A stretch of DNA of 19,802 nt from Cyclostephanos tholiformis (taxonomy: Eukaryota > Bacillariophyta > Thalassiosirophyceae > Thalassiosirales > Thalassiosiraceae), in the NCBI GenBank assembly GCA_036939975.1, contig JALLPB010000462.1, positions 1-19,802 on the forward strand, written 5' to 3'. The first letter of the stretch is position 1. The number at the start of each line of letters is the position of its first letter. The notes beneath the pieces are model-generated. The model was given only the letters and a program-made list of their open reading frames with translations. It was not told the origin of the DNA and did not search any database. Below are positions 1 through 8,051 of the stretch, piece after piece. Position numbers and translations under genes: made by a program.

Positions 1-257
1 GCATAAAGCAAGAAGAAACCTTCAGCGGCCATGGCCTGGGCCTCTTGGGCCTCCTTCTGTACTAGAAGGGCCTCTTTGAGGCTTGCCTTCAGCTAATCCA
101 GCGAGGGCTGGTTGGGAGCTGCGGAGTCCTTCTTAGATTTGGGGCCTGTTGCATTGGCGATGTCATCCCGGAAGTTCTTGGCATTATCCACAGCTTCCGA
201 TTCTGCCTCAATGGCATCATTGTAGTCCTGGAACAGCCCCTTCCTCTTACATGCACC
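1..257 (-). pseudogene. decayed gag-like fragment, cut by the left edge
   Basis: Read on the minus strand, one frame is open from 257 to 1 apart from a TAG at 93-95. The conceptual protein is rich in A, E, K and D (DYNDAIEAESEAVDNAKNF, then KEALLVQKEAQEAQAMA and FFLLYA at the edge). It looks like a charged helical segment. The ending resembles, from memory, the start of a helical domain in diatom Ty1/copia-like gag proteins, but this is a weak recollection. The upstream limit is a stop at 258-260, so an exon border could lie near 257. The in-frame stop suggests a dead copy. It could also be part of an unrelated coiled-coil gene. Confidence 0.3.
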
Positions 258-277
258 TTAGGTCTCTTAAATTTTCC

Positions 278-419
278 CCTGAGAGTGAGTGAGTAGAGCA
301 AAAGAGTAGAAGAATAGAGAGTGAATAGAGTAAAAGAGTATAGTAGAAGAGATGGAGTGAGAGTAGAGTAAAAGAGTAGAAGAGAAAGAGAGTGAGTAAA
401 GTAAAAGAGCCCCCCCCCC
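278..419. repeat. purine-rich GA/GTAAAAGAG tract ending in a C run
   Basis: About 130 bp on plus are nearly all A and G, built from variants of AGTAAAAGAGTAGAAGAG and GAGTGAGTAGAG. They stop at a run of roughly ten C and then TTTT. Frames through it give only low-complexity peptides, so it is not treated as coding. Simple-sequence DNA of this asymmetry is prone to slippage. Confidence 0.7.
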
Positions 420-593
420 TTTTGCTTATACATGTGGAATGCTAAATATCGTAGATTTAGTAGTTTAGACGAGCTAATAAAATAACAGAAGAACAGTATA
501 AAATTCCACTTCTGTCAGCTGAGCAACCCGCCAAGTAATGGGATGGAGGGCCGGGGGATTAGTGTACCAGCCCCTTTGTAGAGGGCTACAGGG

Positions 594-634
594 GCATTTC
601 TTGGGCAAAAAATGGATTTTTGCCCCAGAAATGC
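594..634. repeat. fold-back: 18-bp arms, 5-nt loop
   Basis: The left arm GCATTTCTTGGGCAAAAA (594-611) pairs with 617-634 around the loop ATGGA, with 17 of 18 positions complementary. The surrounding 530-700 stretch is G/C-run rich and unlike the flanking DNA, which suggests a short foldback or MITE-like element whose ends I cannot define. Confidence 0.75.
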
Positions 635-644
635 GCTAAGAATC

Positions 645-675
645 CCCCAAACAATGCCCCGGGGCAAATTTGGGG
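645..675. repeat. imperfect palindrome centred on TGCCCCGGGGCA
   Basis: A perfect 12-bp core palindrome at 655-666 is flanked by partly complementary CCCAAA and TTTGGGG. It lies 11 bp after the first fold-back, so the two may be parts of one element. Confidence 0.6.
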
Positions 676-1025
676 AGTGTCATAGTGTGCACCCTCTCTG
701 TCAGAGCAAATTTCATGGCAAAAAGATTGCGCGGTAGAATGCCCACATTCCGAGTTTAAGCCCACTCTATTGTGAAAGTTTGTGACCTTCTTTTCGAAAA
801 AATTGACATCGCGCCAGCCCTGCCCTTTCTTCGAGACATCAAAATCAACTCATTTTTGCTGCCAACAATGACGGCCTACTAGGTAGCTCGCCATAACACA
901 TAAGTAGAGTAGTAGGTAGGTAATTATCTACAATACGGTGGGAAATTTTAATACTACACTCTAGAGAGGCACAATATAAAATAACATCCTCCTCGACTCG
1001 TTCAAATAGAGCAGTAAAATCCAAC

Positions 1026-2014
1026 ATGGGCGCTAACGACACCATCATTACTCTGAAAGGTTCCGTCGAGATTGTAACGGAATTCTTTTTTACCGCGATC
1101 AACTCTATCCTTTATCAAAGAGGTAAGCTGAGAGAAATTGGCGTGCGATGAAATGTAAATTGCAATTTCACAACCGTTGCCTCGCGGAAATATTACACTC
1201 ACGGCAAAACTCTTCCATTGCTGCATCTTGCCGGCCCCAGGCATCTATCAACCCGAAACGTTCAGGAGAGAATCTAAGTACGGTTTGACCGTCCTCACCA
1301 CTACTGATCACGGACTCTTATCTTATCTCGGAAATGTCATGTCTCAAATGGGATCATGGCTCACCGATGGAGACGTTCAGAGGCTCGTCTTGGTTGTTAC
1401 GGGTGTCGATTCCGGCGAGACCTTGGAGCGATGGCAATTCAATGTGTTAGTTGAAGACGGCGATGCGAAGGTTTCGATTATTGCTGGGATCGATGAAAAT
1501 GTATCACAAAATCTAGTGCGAAGTAATTTGAGTGGTGACGGGACGAAAAAGAAGATGGGGTCAAAGACCGTCAAGGAGGTCCACGATGAGATCCAGGCAA
1601 TTATAAGACAAATAACTGCAAGCGTGAGTGGAATAAGAATAAGGCGAACATTCAAATTTTGTACTAACTTATGACCAATGGGTCTAATCTCGTCGTTTCG
1701 TCTGTTGATATTTCCAGGTTACTTTCTTGCCTCTATTGAATGAGCCTTGTTCGTTCGATCTTTTGATCTACACAAATAAGACTGCCGTTGTGCCGAAAAA
1801 GTGGGACGATTCGGATCCCCGGTACATAATGAACAGTCAGGAGGTTAAACTTCGAAGTTTTACCACCACAGTAAGTTATAAGCATTGGATGTCATCGGAA
1901 TCGTATTTATTTTCAATTCGAGCTCACATGCGTCAAACTACTTAATCGCCATCGAAGTTTCACAAAGTTGAGTCGATGGTCACTTACAAAGAGGTGGACG
2001 AATGGGAGCTGTAG
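1026..2014 (+). CDS. MAD2: MAD2 spindle-checkpoint HORMA protein
   Basis: Four exons: 1026-1122, 1241-1623, 1718-1870, 1958-2014, giving 229 residues. Introns are 118, 94 and 87 nt, each GT-AG (GTAAGC, GTGAGT, GTAAGT donors). Joining them restores the MAD2 signature: INSILYQRGIYQPETF across intron 1, ERWQFNV, IRQITASVTFLPLL across intron 2, SFDLLIYTNK, and RSFTTTFHKVESMVTYK across intron 3. MAD2 is the HORMA-fold protein that binds CDC20 at unattached kinetochores and delays anaphase by inhibiting APC/C; its C-terminal part is the mobile safety belt. The protein is about 24 residues longer than animal MAD2, mainly through an insert near residues 120-140 (rich in N, S, K) and a longer tail ending EWEL. 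The ATG fits the usual short N-terminus before the GSVEIVTEFF helix. It is tail-to-tail with ISCU. Confidence 0.96.
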
Positions 2015-2625
2015 TATTTTTCCCTACTAAAACAAAAAGAGAGTTGTTCCACTTAGGCATGAAAATTGTAATATGCGCGAGACTAAAAAACATGGAGAGA
2101 AATGATCTGCCGTCAAATGCTTCATGAGTAGGGAAGTTTCCGGTCTTCGCGGGAGTGAATGAAATTCATAGCAGTTGGGGAAGTTGTCGTAACTTGTGGT
2201 ACATAAGAAAATATAAACATCGTGTTACAATTACTAATTCTCTTTCGTGCGTCCTCCTATGCAGACCAATGCAGTATCCTCTGACCTTTATCTTCATCTC
2301 CCTCCACCTTGTAAAATAAGCAAACAACGTTGGGGACTGACTTCGGGGGGGTGGGGGGGTTCTCTTCTCTAAGAATTTACACGTGCAAACATTTGGTACA
2401 TAAGAAATTATAAACATCGTGTTACAATTACTAATTCTCTTTCGTGCGTCCTCCTAAGCAGACCAATGCAGTGTCCTCTGACCTTTATCTTCATCTCCCT
2501 CCACCTTGTAAAATACGCAAACAACGTTGGGGACTGATTTCGGGGGGGCGGGGGGGTTCTCTTCTCTAAGAATTTAAACGTGCAAAGATTTCTTCCTTCT
2601 CTTCTACATTGCCCCCCCCTCCCTC
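2015..2625. other. convergent intergenic region, MAD2 / ISCU
   Basis: This 611-bp gap holds both 3' untranslated regions. Two thirds of it is the 197-bp tandem duplication. Short open frames here (about 83 residues on minus) translate the repeat itself, resemble nothing I know, and are not called. Confidence 0.6.
2198..2591. repeat. 197-bp tandem duplication, two copies
   Basis: Copy 1 is 2198-2394 and copy 2 is 2395-2591. They start GGTACATAAGAAA and differ at only about eight positions. Each carries a G7-N-G7 tract (2345-2359 and 2542-2556), interrupted by T in one and C in the other. Copy 2 ends 34 bp beyond the ISCU stop codon, so the pair probably lies in the ISCU 3' untranslated region, where the transcript would carry C-runs. 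Confidence 0.9.
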
Positions 2626-3565
2626 TCAGGCGGCCGCATTCTTCGCCTCTTTCTTTGCCTTCCAATCGTTTACGGATGCTCGTATCGCATCCTCGGCGAG
2701 CATGGAACAGTGCAGTTTAACCGGAGGCAACTTCAAGTGAGCAGCAATGTCCGTATTCTTGATGGCCAACACCTCATCGACGTGCTTGCCTTTGACCCAC
2801 TCCGTCGCCACGGAGGACGATGCGATGGCAGAACCGCAACCGAAGGTTTTGAATTTAGAATCTTGGATGATGCCATTTTCGTCTACCTTAATTTGCAGCT
2901 TCATGGGGGTGGGGTGGGGGGGGGGGGAGAGATTTCACGGGTAGGAAGAAAAAAGAGGGTGGAATAGGTTCAGGCATGAATTGGTTTACGCTGACAAGTT
3001 CCCACTCCGACATATGATCATTTGAGGACTCAAGAATTTACCTTCATTACATCACCGCATGCTGGAGCTCCAACAAGTCCCTATGGTTTCATGACGAAGA
3101 TAAGACGAATGAGACATGAGAATTGTTGTAGATTGAGAACGAAGGACATGATGTTGGGCATGATTGAATTATCTTCACGAATATCTCGCATCTTGTAAAA
3201 TGGCGAAGACGTTGCCTCATTTCACTCATCTCCCTCCTTTCCCCCTTTAACCTTCGGTTGTTCAACACTCGACCTCTCGGCCCCCCACGAAAGCGTCGAA
3301 AAAGCCAGGGACACCCAACTCGACCGAAAAATATGTATACACAGTCATAAAAATCCCCCCAACTCACCGTCCCGACGTCATCGTCGTTTTTGTCCAACGA
3401 GCCCACGTTTCGCGGATTCTCGTAATGCTCTATGATATTCTCGTGGTAGCCACGGCGCCCCCCCCCGGCGGTGGCGTTCGTGTCACCGACCGCCACGGGG
3501 GCGAAGGCGGGACAGCGCGAATGCGCGATGCGGGCGACGCGTCTTAGACTTGCAGCTGCCAGCAT
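2626..3565 (-). CDS. ISCU: mitochondrial iron-sulfur cluster scaffold ISCU
   Basis: Three exons on minus: 3565-3368, 3080-3042, 2898-2626, giving 169 residues; introns 287 and 143 nt. Exon 2 is only 39 nt and codes for GLVGAPACGDVMK. ISCU is the scaffold on which cysteine desulfurase and frataxin build the [2Fe-2S] cluster, in the mitochondrial matrix. All three ligand cysteines are present: C74 (APACGDVM), C100 (FGCGSAIASSS) and C143 (LHCSMLAEDA). The LPPVK motif at 136-140 is the known binding site for the dedicated mitochondrial Hsp70. The first ~38 residues are rich in A, R and S (MLAAASLRRVARIAHSR), as expected of a matrix presequence, before the conserved YHENIIEHYENPRNVGSLD. The last intron ends in a very C-rich tract, and CTG follows the acceptor ATGAAG; an alternative start at that ATG would lose C74 and is unlikely. 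Confidence 0.96.
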
Positions 3566-3977
3566 TTTTTCTAATTGGGTGGATGATTAATGAGGGGTTG
3601 TATTAAACGGGCGCGGCTATTGCTACGAGATTTTCAGTTCTCTTCTTTGAGAAATTATTGTTATGTGGTGTTTTTTTTTAATCGCGTTCTTTCGAGGGAC
3701 CTTCATTATTATTTACCTACCCTACCTCTCTCTCTATCGTAATCTCTTGCGTGACATGATTACCTACCTACCTAACATAGTATTATTTTTTGTGTTCTGA
3801 GCGGGATTTCCCGCACGCCACCTACCCTCCCGCCATTTTTTTGTTTCGTTGTTTCGTTGTCATCATTATTTTATTACTCTAGTATTATATTTTAGGTTCC
3901 CGGCACCAGCTCGACTGGAGGCAACATAACGGCTACCCCCTCCGAACCAGCCCAGGGGTGCTCGAAGAAAAGGAATA
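3566..3977. promoter_or_regulatory. shared head-to-head promoter region
   Basis: The 412 bp separates the start codons of ISCU (minus) and the Tudor-AP2-KH gene (plus), so both promoters must lie here. It contains CCTACCTACC-type microsatellite sequence near 3712-3772 and the inverted repeat GCGGGA-TT-TCCCGC at 3801-3814. No TATA box is evident for either gene. Confidence 0.6.
3801..3814. promoter_or_regulatory. inverted repeat with E2F-like TTTCCCGC
   Basis: GCGGGATTTCCCGC is a 6-bp inverted repeat around TT. It includes TTTCCCGC, which matches the E2F/DP consensus TTTSSCGC. A second CCCGCC lies at 3830-3834. It is 164 bp before the plus-strand start codon and 236 bp before the ISCU start. 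E2F function is inferred from the motif only. Confidence 0.35.
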
Positions 3978-6900
3978 ATGCCGCGAAAAAGTTCGGCGAA
4001 GGTTGAGATTGGCGACGTTGGGTATGTTTTTCGGAAGAAATTTGGCAAGTCGGGATGGTATACCGGAGTGGTCGTTGAGATCCTTTCGGATGTTGAAGAT
4101 AGATATGATCGACGATGTGTATACAACGATGGCGATAGCGAAGACCTGAGATTGTCGGATCTCGTGAAACTCGCCAGCTTGGACCCTAAAATCAACAATA
4201 ACAAGTCCGTCCATAAAAATCATACCAAGCTCAAGGGAAAGGCTCGAAATGACAATTCAGGTTATAATGGTCGAGAACCAACGAAACAAAAAGGCGACAA
4301 GAGAAAATACAACTCCGATCCAATCGCGGCTGCCGCCCACGGTGCATTGTTCGACTCTGACGAAGATTTTGATCCAATTGCAACGGCCGCCCGTGGTGCA
4401 TTGTTTGACTCCGATGACGTTTCTGACTCGGATGCGCCGATCGCGTCGAGGAAAAAGACGCCGTCCGGGACGTCCTCTAACGGTGCAATAATCGAAAAGA
4501 AGAATACGAGAATGATCGAAGTGGTAGGGGAGGAGCGCTCTCGGCAAAAAAAAAAATACAGCCTCGGCCATTTGAAGCCCCTATTCAATGGTAAGTGTTA
4601 TCGAGGATATTCGACGGCCGTTTTTTTTTGATGAGGGCGCATTCTAACGTTGGTAAAAGTGGGAGAAGAGGTGTATGCGCCTTGGTGGAACACCCTTGCC
4701 GTAAGGAAAAGGACGGTCACGGATGCTAAGTGGTTTCCGGGGAAAGTGAAATCATTCAAGGACATCGACATCGACAGTCCTTACGGACCGACTCGCTTCT
4801 ACGACGTCGCATTCGACGACGGCGATGAAGGAACGGAAATCGAAGACTATTGGGTATGGTCGAAGGAGGATTATCTCCTGAATATACATAATGATGGAGA
4901 GCCGAGTTGGAAAGGGGTGAGGAATGTCCTTGACAGTAAAGCCGCTGACAAGTGGCCACGCATTCAGGGCTGGTACGTTGCCAAGATTGACAGGAGGGAA
5001 CAACCTTTTTCTCGGTTGTCAGGTGAGAGACTCAAGAAACTTTGTTCGCAAAGCCGACTATTCATGGGACTCATGTAATAAAAAATTATTAGAGGCATTG
5101 GATGCATATGACAAGTACGTAATACGGCTCAAGGGCGAGGGCATAAATCGAAATGACCTAAATAGACCTGAAAAATGGCCATGCTTCATGGGACAGTCTG
5201 ACAACGATGTTTCAGAGGATGCTAAAAGGGAGATGAGGGAGACACCTGAGTGAGTCTGGATAAGTCTTTTTTGAGACAACTTCGTCGTGAAAGGGTCTTA
5301 TCTTACTTTTTCTGCCCGATAGAACCGTAAGAAACATCGAGGAGATAAACACATCATCTGATGGAGATCGAGATACGAGTGTAGCACCTGTCGGCGCAAC
5401 GTCCAACACTGGTACGAGTAATAAAGTTGCTGATGTTGCCTTTGCTAATATTTCAAAGCGTGCAACGTCCGAGTCGAGAAAAGAATTGAAGGATGCAAGA
5501 TTTGCCAAATCGAAGCGTTCAAAATTCGCTGGAGTTTATGTCAATACATCCGGCACGCCTCGTACGATTGTCGGACATGGTGGAAAGACATTTTATCTTG
5601 GATCCTGGAAGCTCCAAGCAGACGCAGCACGTGCTCATGACAGAGCTTGTAAACTTTTAATGGGGGAAAACTGCAGCCGATTAAACTTTGCTTCACGAAA
5701 GGATTACATAATTCAGAGAGCTAACGAATTAGAGAATCTCGAGGTTGGTTCGGGGAATGTGGAGGTAGAGTCACTGTCATCAGTTTCGGCAAGGATAACA
5801 AATTATTTATCCAAGATTCCATGTCCCGAGATAGATGTAAAATATGACGAAATGATCAAAAAGTGGGGTCGACTCTTGCCTCAAGAGACAGGAAAGAACA
5901 TTCTTGATTTGTACCAAAAGACCGTCGACAATCTTTTTACAAACCTTCATGAAGATGAAAATTTAACCACGAAACCGCCAGATATGGAGGTAGAATCAAT
6001 TTCACACAACGACGAACATGAAGCTGTCGTTTCAATTGCGGTGAGCAATATTTGCGATGACTCGGCAGATCTATCGGACGACGATGCTTCACTTTTCAGC
6101 AGTGTTGCTGAAGCATCTGCGCACTCTGATATGGAGTGTTTTGTATCAAATGCAACTGCCAATGCTGTTGACGACGACGATGCTTCACTTTTCAGTAGTG
6201 TTGCTGAAGCGTCTGCGCACTTTGATATGGAGTGTTCTGTATTAAGCGCGTCGGCCAACGCTGTGAACACCTATCACAACCACCCGATGTTGACAGAGGA
6301 GAGAAGTGACGAGACGAATAAAATCAAGCTGCCCATTGGCTGTCCAGTAATGTGGAATTTTGTTGATACTACCTTTTGTACTGGAACGATTTCTTCGACG
6401 ACGGACTGTGCAGGAGTATACAGGGTCGTACCTACCAATAGCAAGTGGGGGAGTAGAAGCAGCATATTGATCCCAGCAAAGGAACTTGCATTTGGTGTCG
6501 ATTGTCCGGTGTTTGTCTCGCCAGCATGCGGCTCCGGGACACAGCTACTTCAAGGGAAAATACTATTTTGCATCAGAGATCCACTCTCAGCCAACAATTC
6601 ATCTTCACACTCGTTCTCGTACTGTGTTATCGTCAACAAGGAGCAGAATGAGTTCCAAGTATTGAAAGACGTTTCAGCCAAACGTCTGACATATAGAAGG
6701 GTCGACCCAGTGAACCAAGTACCCGCTCGTGACACCCGAACCTTGGTGCACGACGAGTTTCATGCCACGATACAACCAATGTCTGGTCCTAGATTTATGT
6801 CAGTTGCGGAAGATAACGACAGTCGAAAGAGCGGCCTATTCACATCTTCCAACTCAACAATAACCACAGAGTGTTCAACTACGGCGTATTCTCGTCGCCT

Positions 6901-7656
6901 TTCTGGTGATGGTCCAATAAGCCAGGACGTCAATTGTCGTATTTTCTTCCCCCGTTGGCTGGTGCATGATATTGAATCTAGACAGAGATTGATTTGTGAG
7001 TTTTGTAATTTAATAAATCTTTCTGGTCAGCGCATTTTTTTCTCATTGTTCGGTTGTGATTAGCTTATCTCCTTCGCACAGACTCGAAAGCTCGATGCCT
7101 GAGGTGGATTGGGATGAGGTCGAATTGCTCTGTAAGTATTATTGAAGTAGATGACCCATGCGTTCATATTCAAACGAAGCAGGGGAGGTATGCAACCGAC
7201 GATATACGGAGGGCGGCTAGCGATTTAGAACTCGCACTGCTGGGATTTGTTGGAAAAGATGGTTCGATGGGACGGTTGTTCTACGATTTGGCTCGATCGT
7301 GCGAATTCCTCCATCCCACTGGGGGTGCAGGTAGCACCTCCGTCATGCAACGCAATCCTTTTTCCCAGGACCATGAAATGGGATGGATAAATTGTGTCGA
7401 GCTCCCTTACAGTATAGAGGAACAGAATCATCACGGTGCCTTTATTCTCAAAAAAAGCTCAAGGGTACTGACTAGAATAAAGAATGAAGCGAGATGCGAA
7501 ATCAAGGTGTGCGGAAATGACTACAAGGTTCCGACTAAATTTTGTCCTCCCTACGTTTGGGTGATGGGTGATCAGCCAGGACAAGTTGATATGGCAGTGT
7601 CAATACTTCGCGAGGCGATAGAGAAGCACATGCAGTTCTGCGGATGCCGCTTGTAA
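3978..7656 (+). CDS. multidomain Tudor-like / AP2 / KH nucleic-acid-binding protein
   Basis: Five exons: 3978-4590, 4660-5022, 5093-5249, 5323-6995, 7082-7656 (1126 residues); introns 69, 70, 73 and 86 nt, all GT-AG, all keeping frame. Order of domains: Tudor-like barrel at about 12-68 (GWYTGVVVEIL, CVYNDGDSEDLRLSDL); an 18-residue acidic repeat twice at 114-149; second Tudor-like domain at about 205-280 (AKWFPGKV, DVAFDDGDEGTEIEDYWVW); AP2/ERF domain at 444-500 (SKFAGVYV, YLGSW, ADAARAHDRA); a 32-residue acidic repeat twice at 630-693; a barrel-like segment at about 713-838 (GCPVMWNFVDTTFCTGTI); a KH-like unit at about 917-965 completed across the last intron (CLRWIGMRSNCSVSIIEV); and a KH-like unit at 1054-1120. 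AP2 domains bind DNA, KH domains bind RNA or single-stranded DNA, and Tudor-like barrels often read histone marks, so a chromatin-linked regulator is a fair inference. The exact function is unknown. The start is the first ATG of the open frame. Confidence 0.85.
4317..4424 (+). repeat. 54-bp in-frame tandem repeat, two copies
   Basis: Copies at 4317-4370 and 4371-4424 encode DPIAAAAHGALFDSDEDF and DPIATAARGALFDSDDVS. Divergence is mostly at third codon positions, which suggests that the peptide is under selection. Confidence 0.85.
6077..6268 (+). repeat. 96-bp in-frame tandem repeat, two copies
   Basis: Copies at 6077-6172 and 6173-6268 encode 32-residue units containing DDDASLFSSVAEASAH and DMEC. 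They form an acidic serine-rich linker between the AP2 domain and the next domain. The first half of the unit is better conserved than the second. Confidence 0.85.
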
Positions 7657-7723
7657 GGATCGCCACATCTCCCATTTTACAACGGGATAGGTAGTAGCAA
7701 ATGGGCAACATAAAAGTGGAGTA

Positions 7724-7746
7724 CTTGTTTAAGTAAGGTTTTTTTA
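7724..7746 (+). repeat. left terminal inverted repeat of the Tc1/mariner element
   Basis: It reads CTT then GTTTAAGTAAGGTTTTTTTA. The only difference from the right end is the third base (T here, C there). Confidence 0.88.
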
Positions 7747-8051
7747 CAGGTCGAAAGGGTCAAACGATTTTTGATAAACGACCTAATAGTAATAAACCCC
7801 CCATAAGTCTAAATCTGTCACTGCGATGCCAACAAATAACATCATATTCGATTTTGCCATGAGTAGACGGTCATTTTGGTGTGCAGATGTCCTATGTTCA
7901 ACCATGCCTTGGCGCCAAGCGTGCGCCATTTTTCAGCCACGTCCAACTGAGTTTTTCACAACTCATCACGATATCACATTGACCCCGCGTATTATCTCAT
8001 CAATCACCAGCAATACTTCTGTAAAGCCTCACAGACAATCGCTCCCTCAAC
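7747..8051. other. 5' non-coding end of the Tc1/mariner element
   Basis: It separates the left inverted repeat from the transposase start codon. It presumably holds the transposase promoter and binding sites, but I see no clear TATA box. A short open frame at 7826-8068 is out of frame with the transposase and not called. Confidence 0.5.

Larger units (their letters stand above)
420..1025. other. intergenic, 5' flank of MAD2 with two fold-backs
   Basis: No credible coding frame. It contains an 18-bp inverted repeat at 594-634 and a near-palindrome at 645-675, both listed separately, and a TAGGTAGGTAATTA stretch near 910-925. The last 150 bp must hold the MAD2 promoter, but I see no clear TATA box. 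Confidence 0.5.

Noticed and set aside
1377..1655. 92-residue minus-strand frame with hydrophobic sequence
   Set aside because: It is antisense to MAD2 exon 2, which is secured by homology.
2166..2665. Two related open frames of 83-85 residues on minus
   Set aside because: They are translations of the 197-bp duplication and share only the repeat. No gene-like features.
5023..5053. 31-nt intron (GTGAGA to GCAAAG) in the Tudor-AP2-KH gene
   Set aside because: Too short for splicing. The 70-nt intron 5023-5092 ending TTATTAG gives the same downstream frame and fits the other introns.
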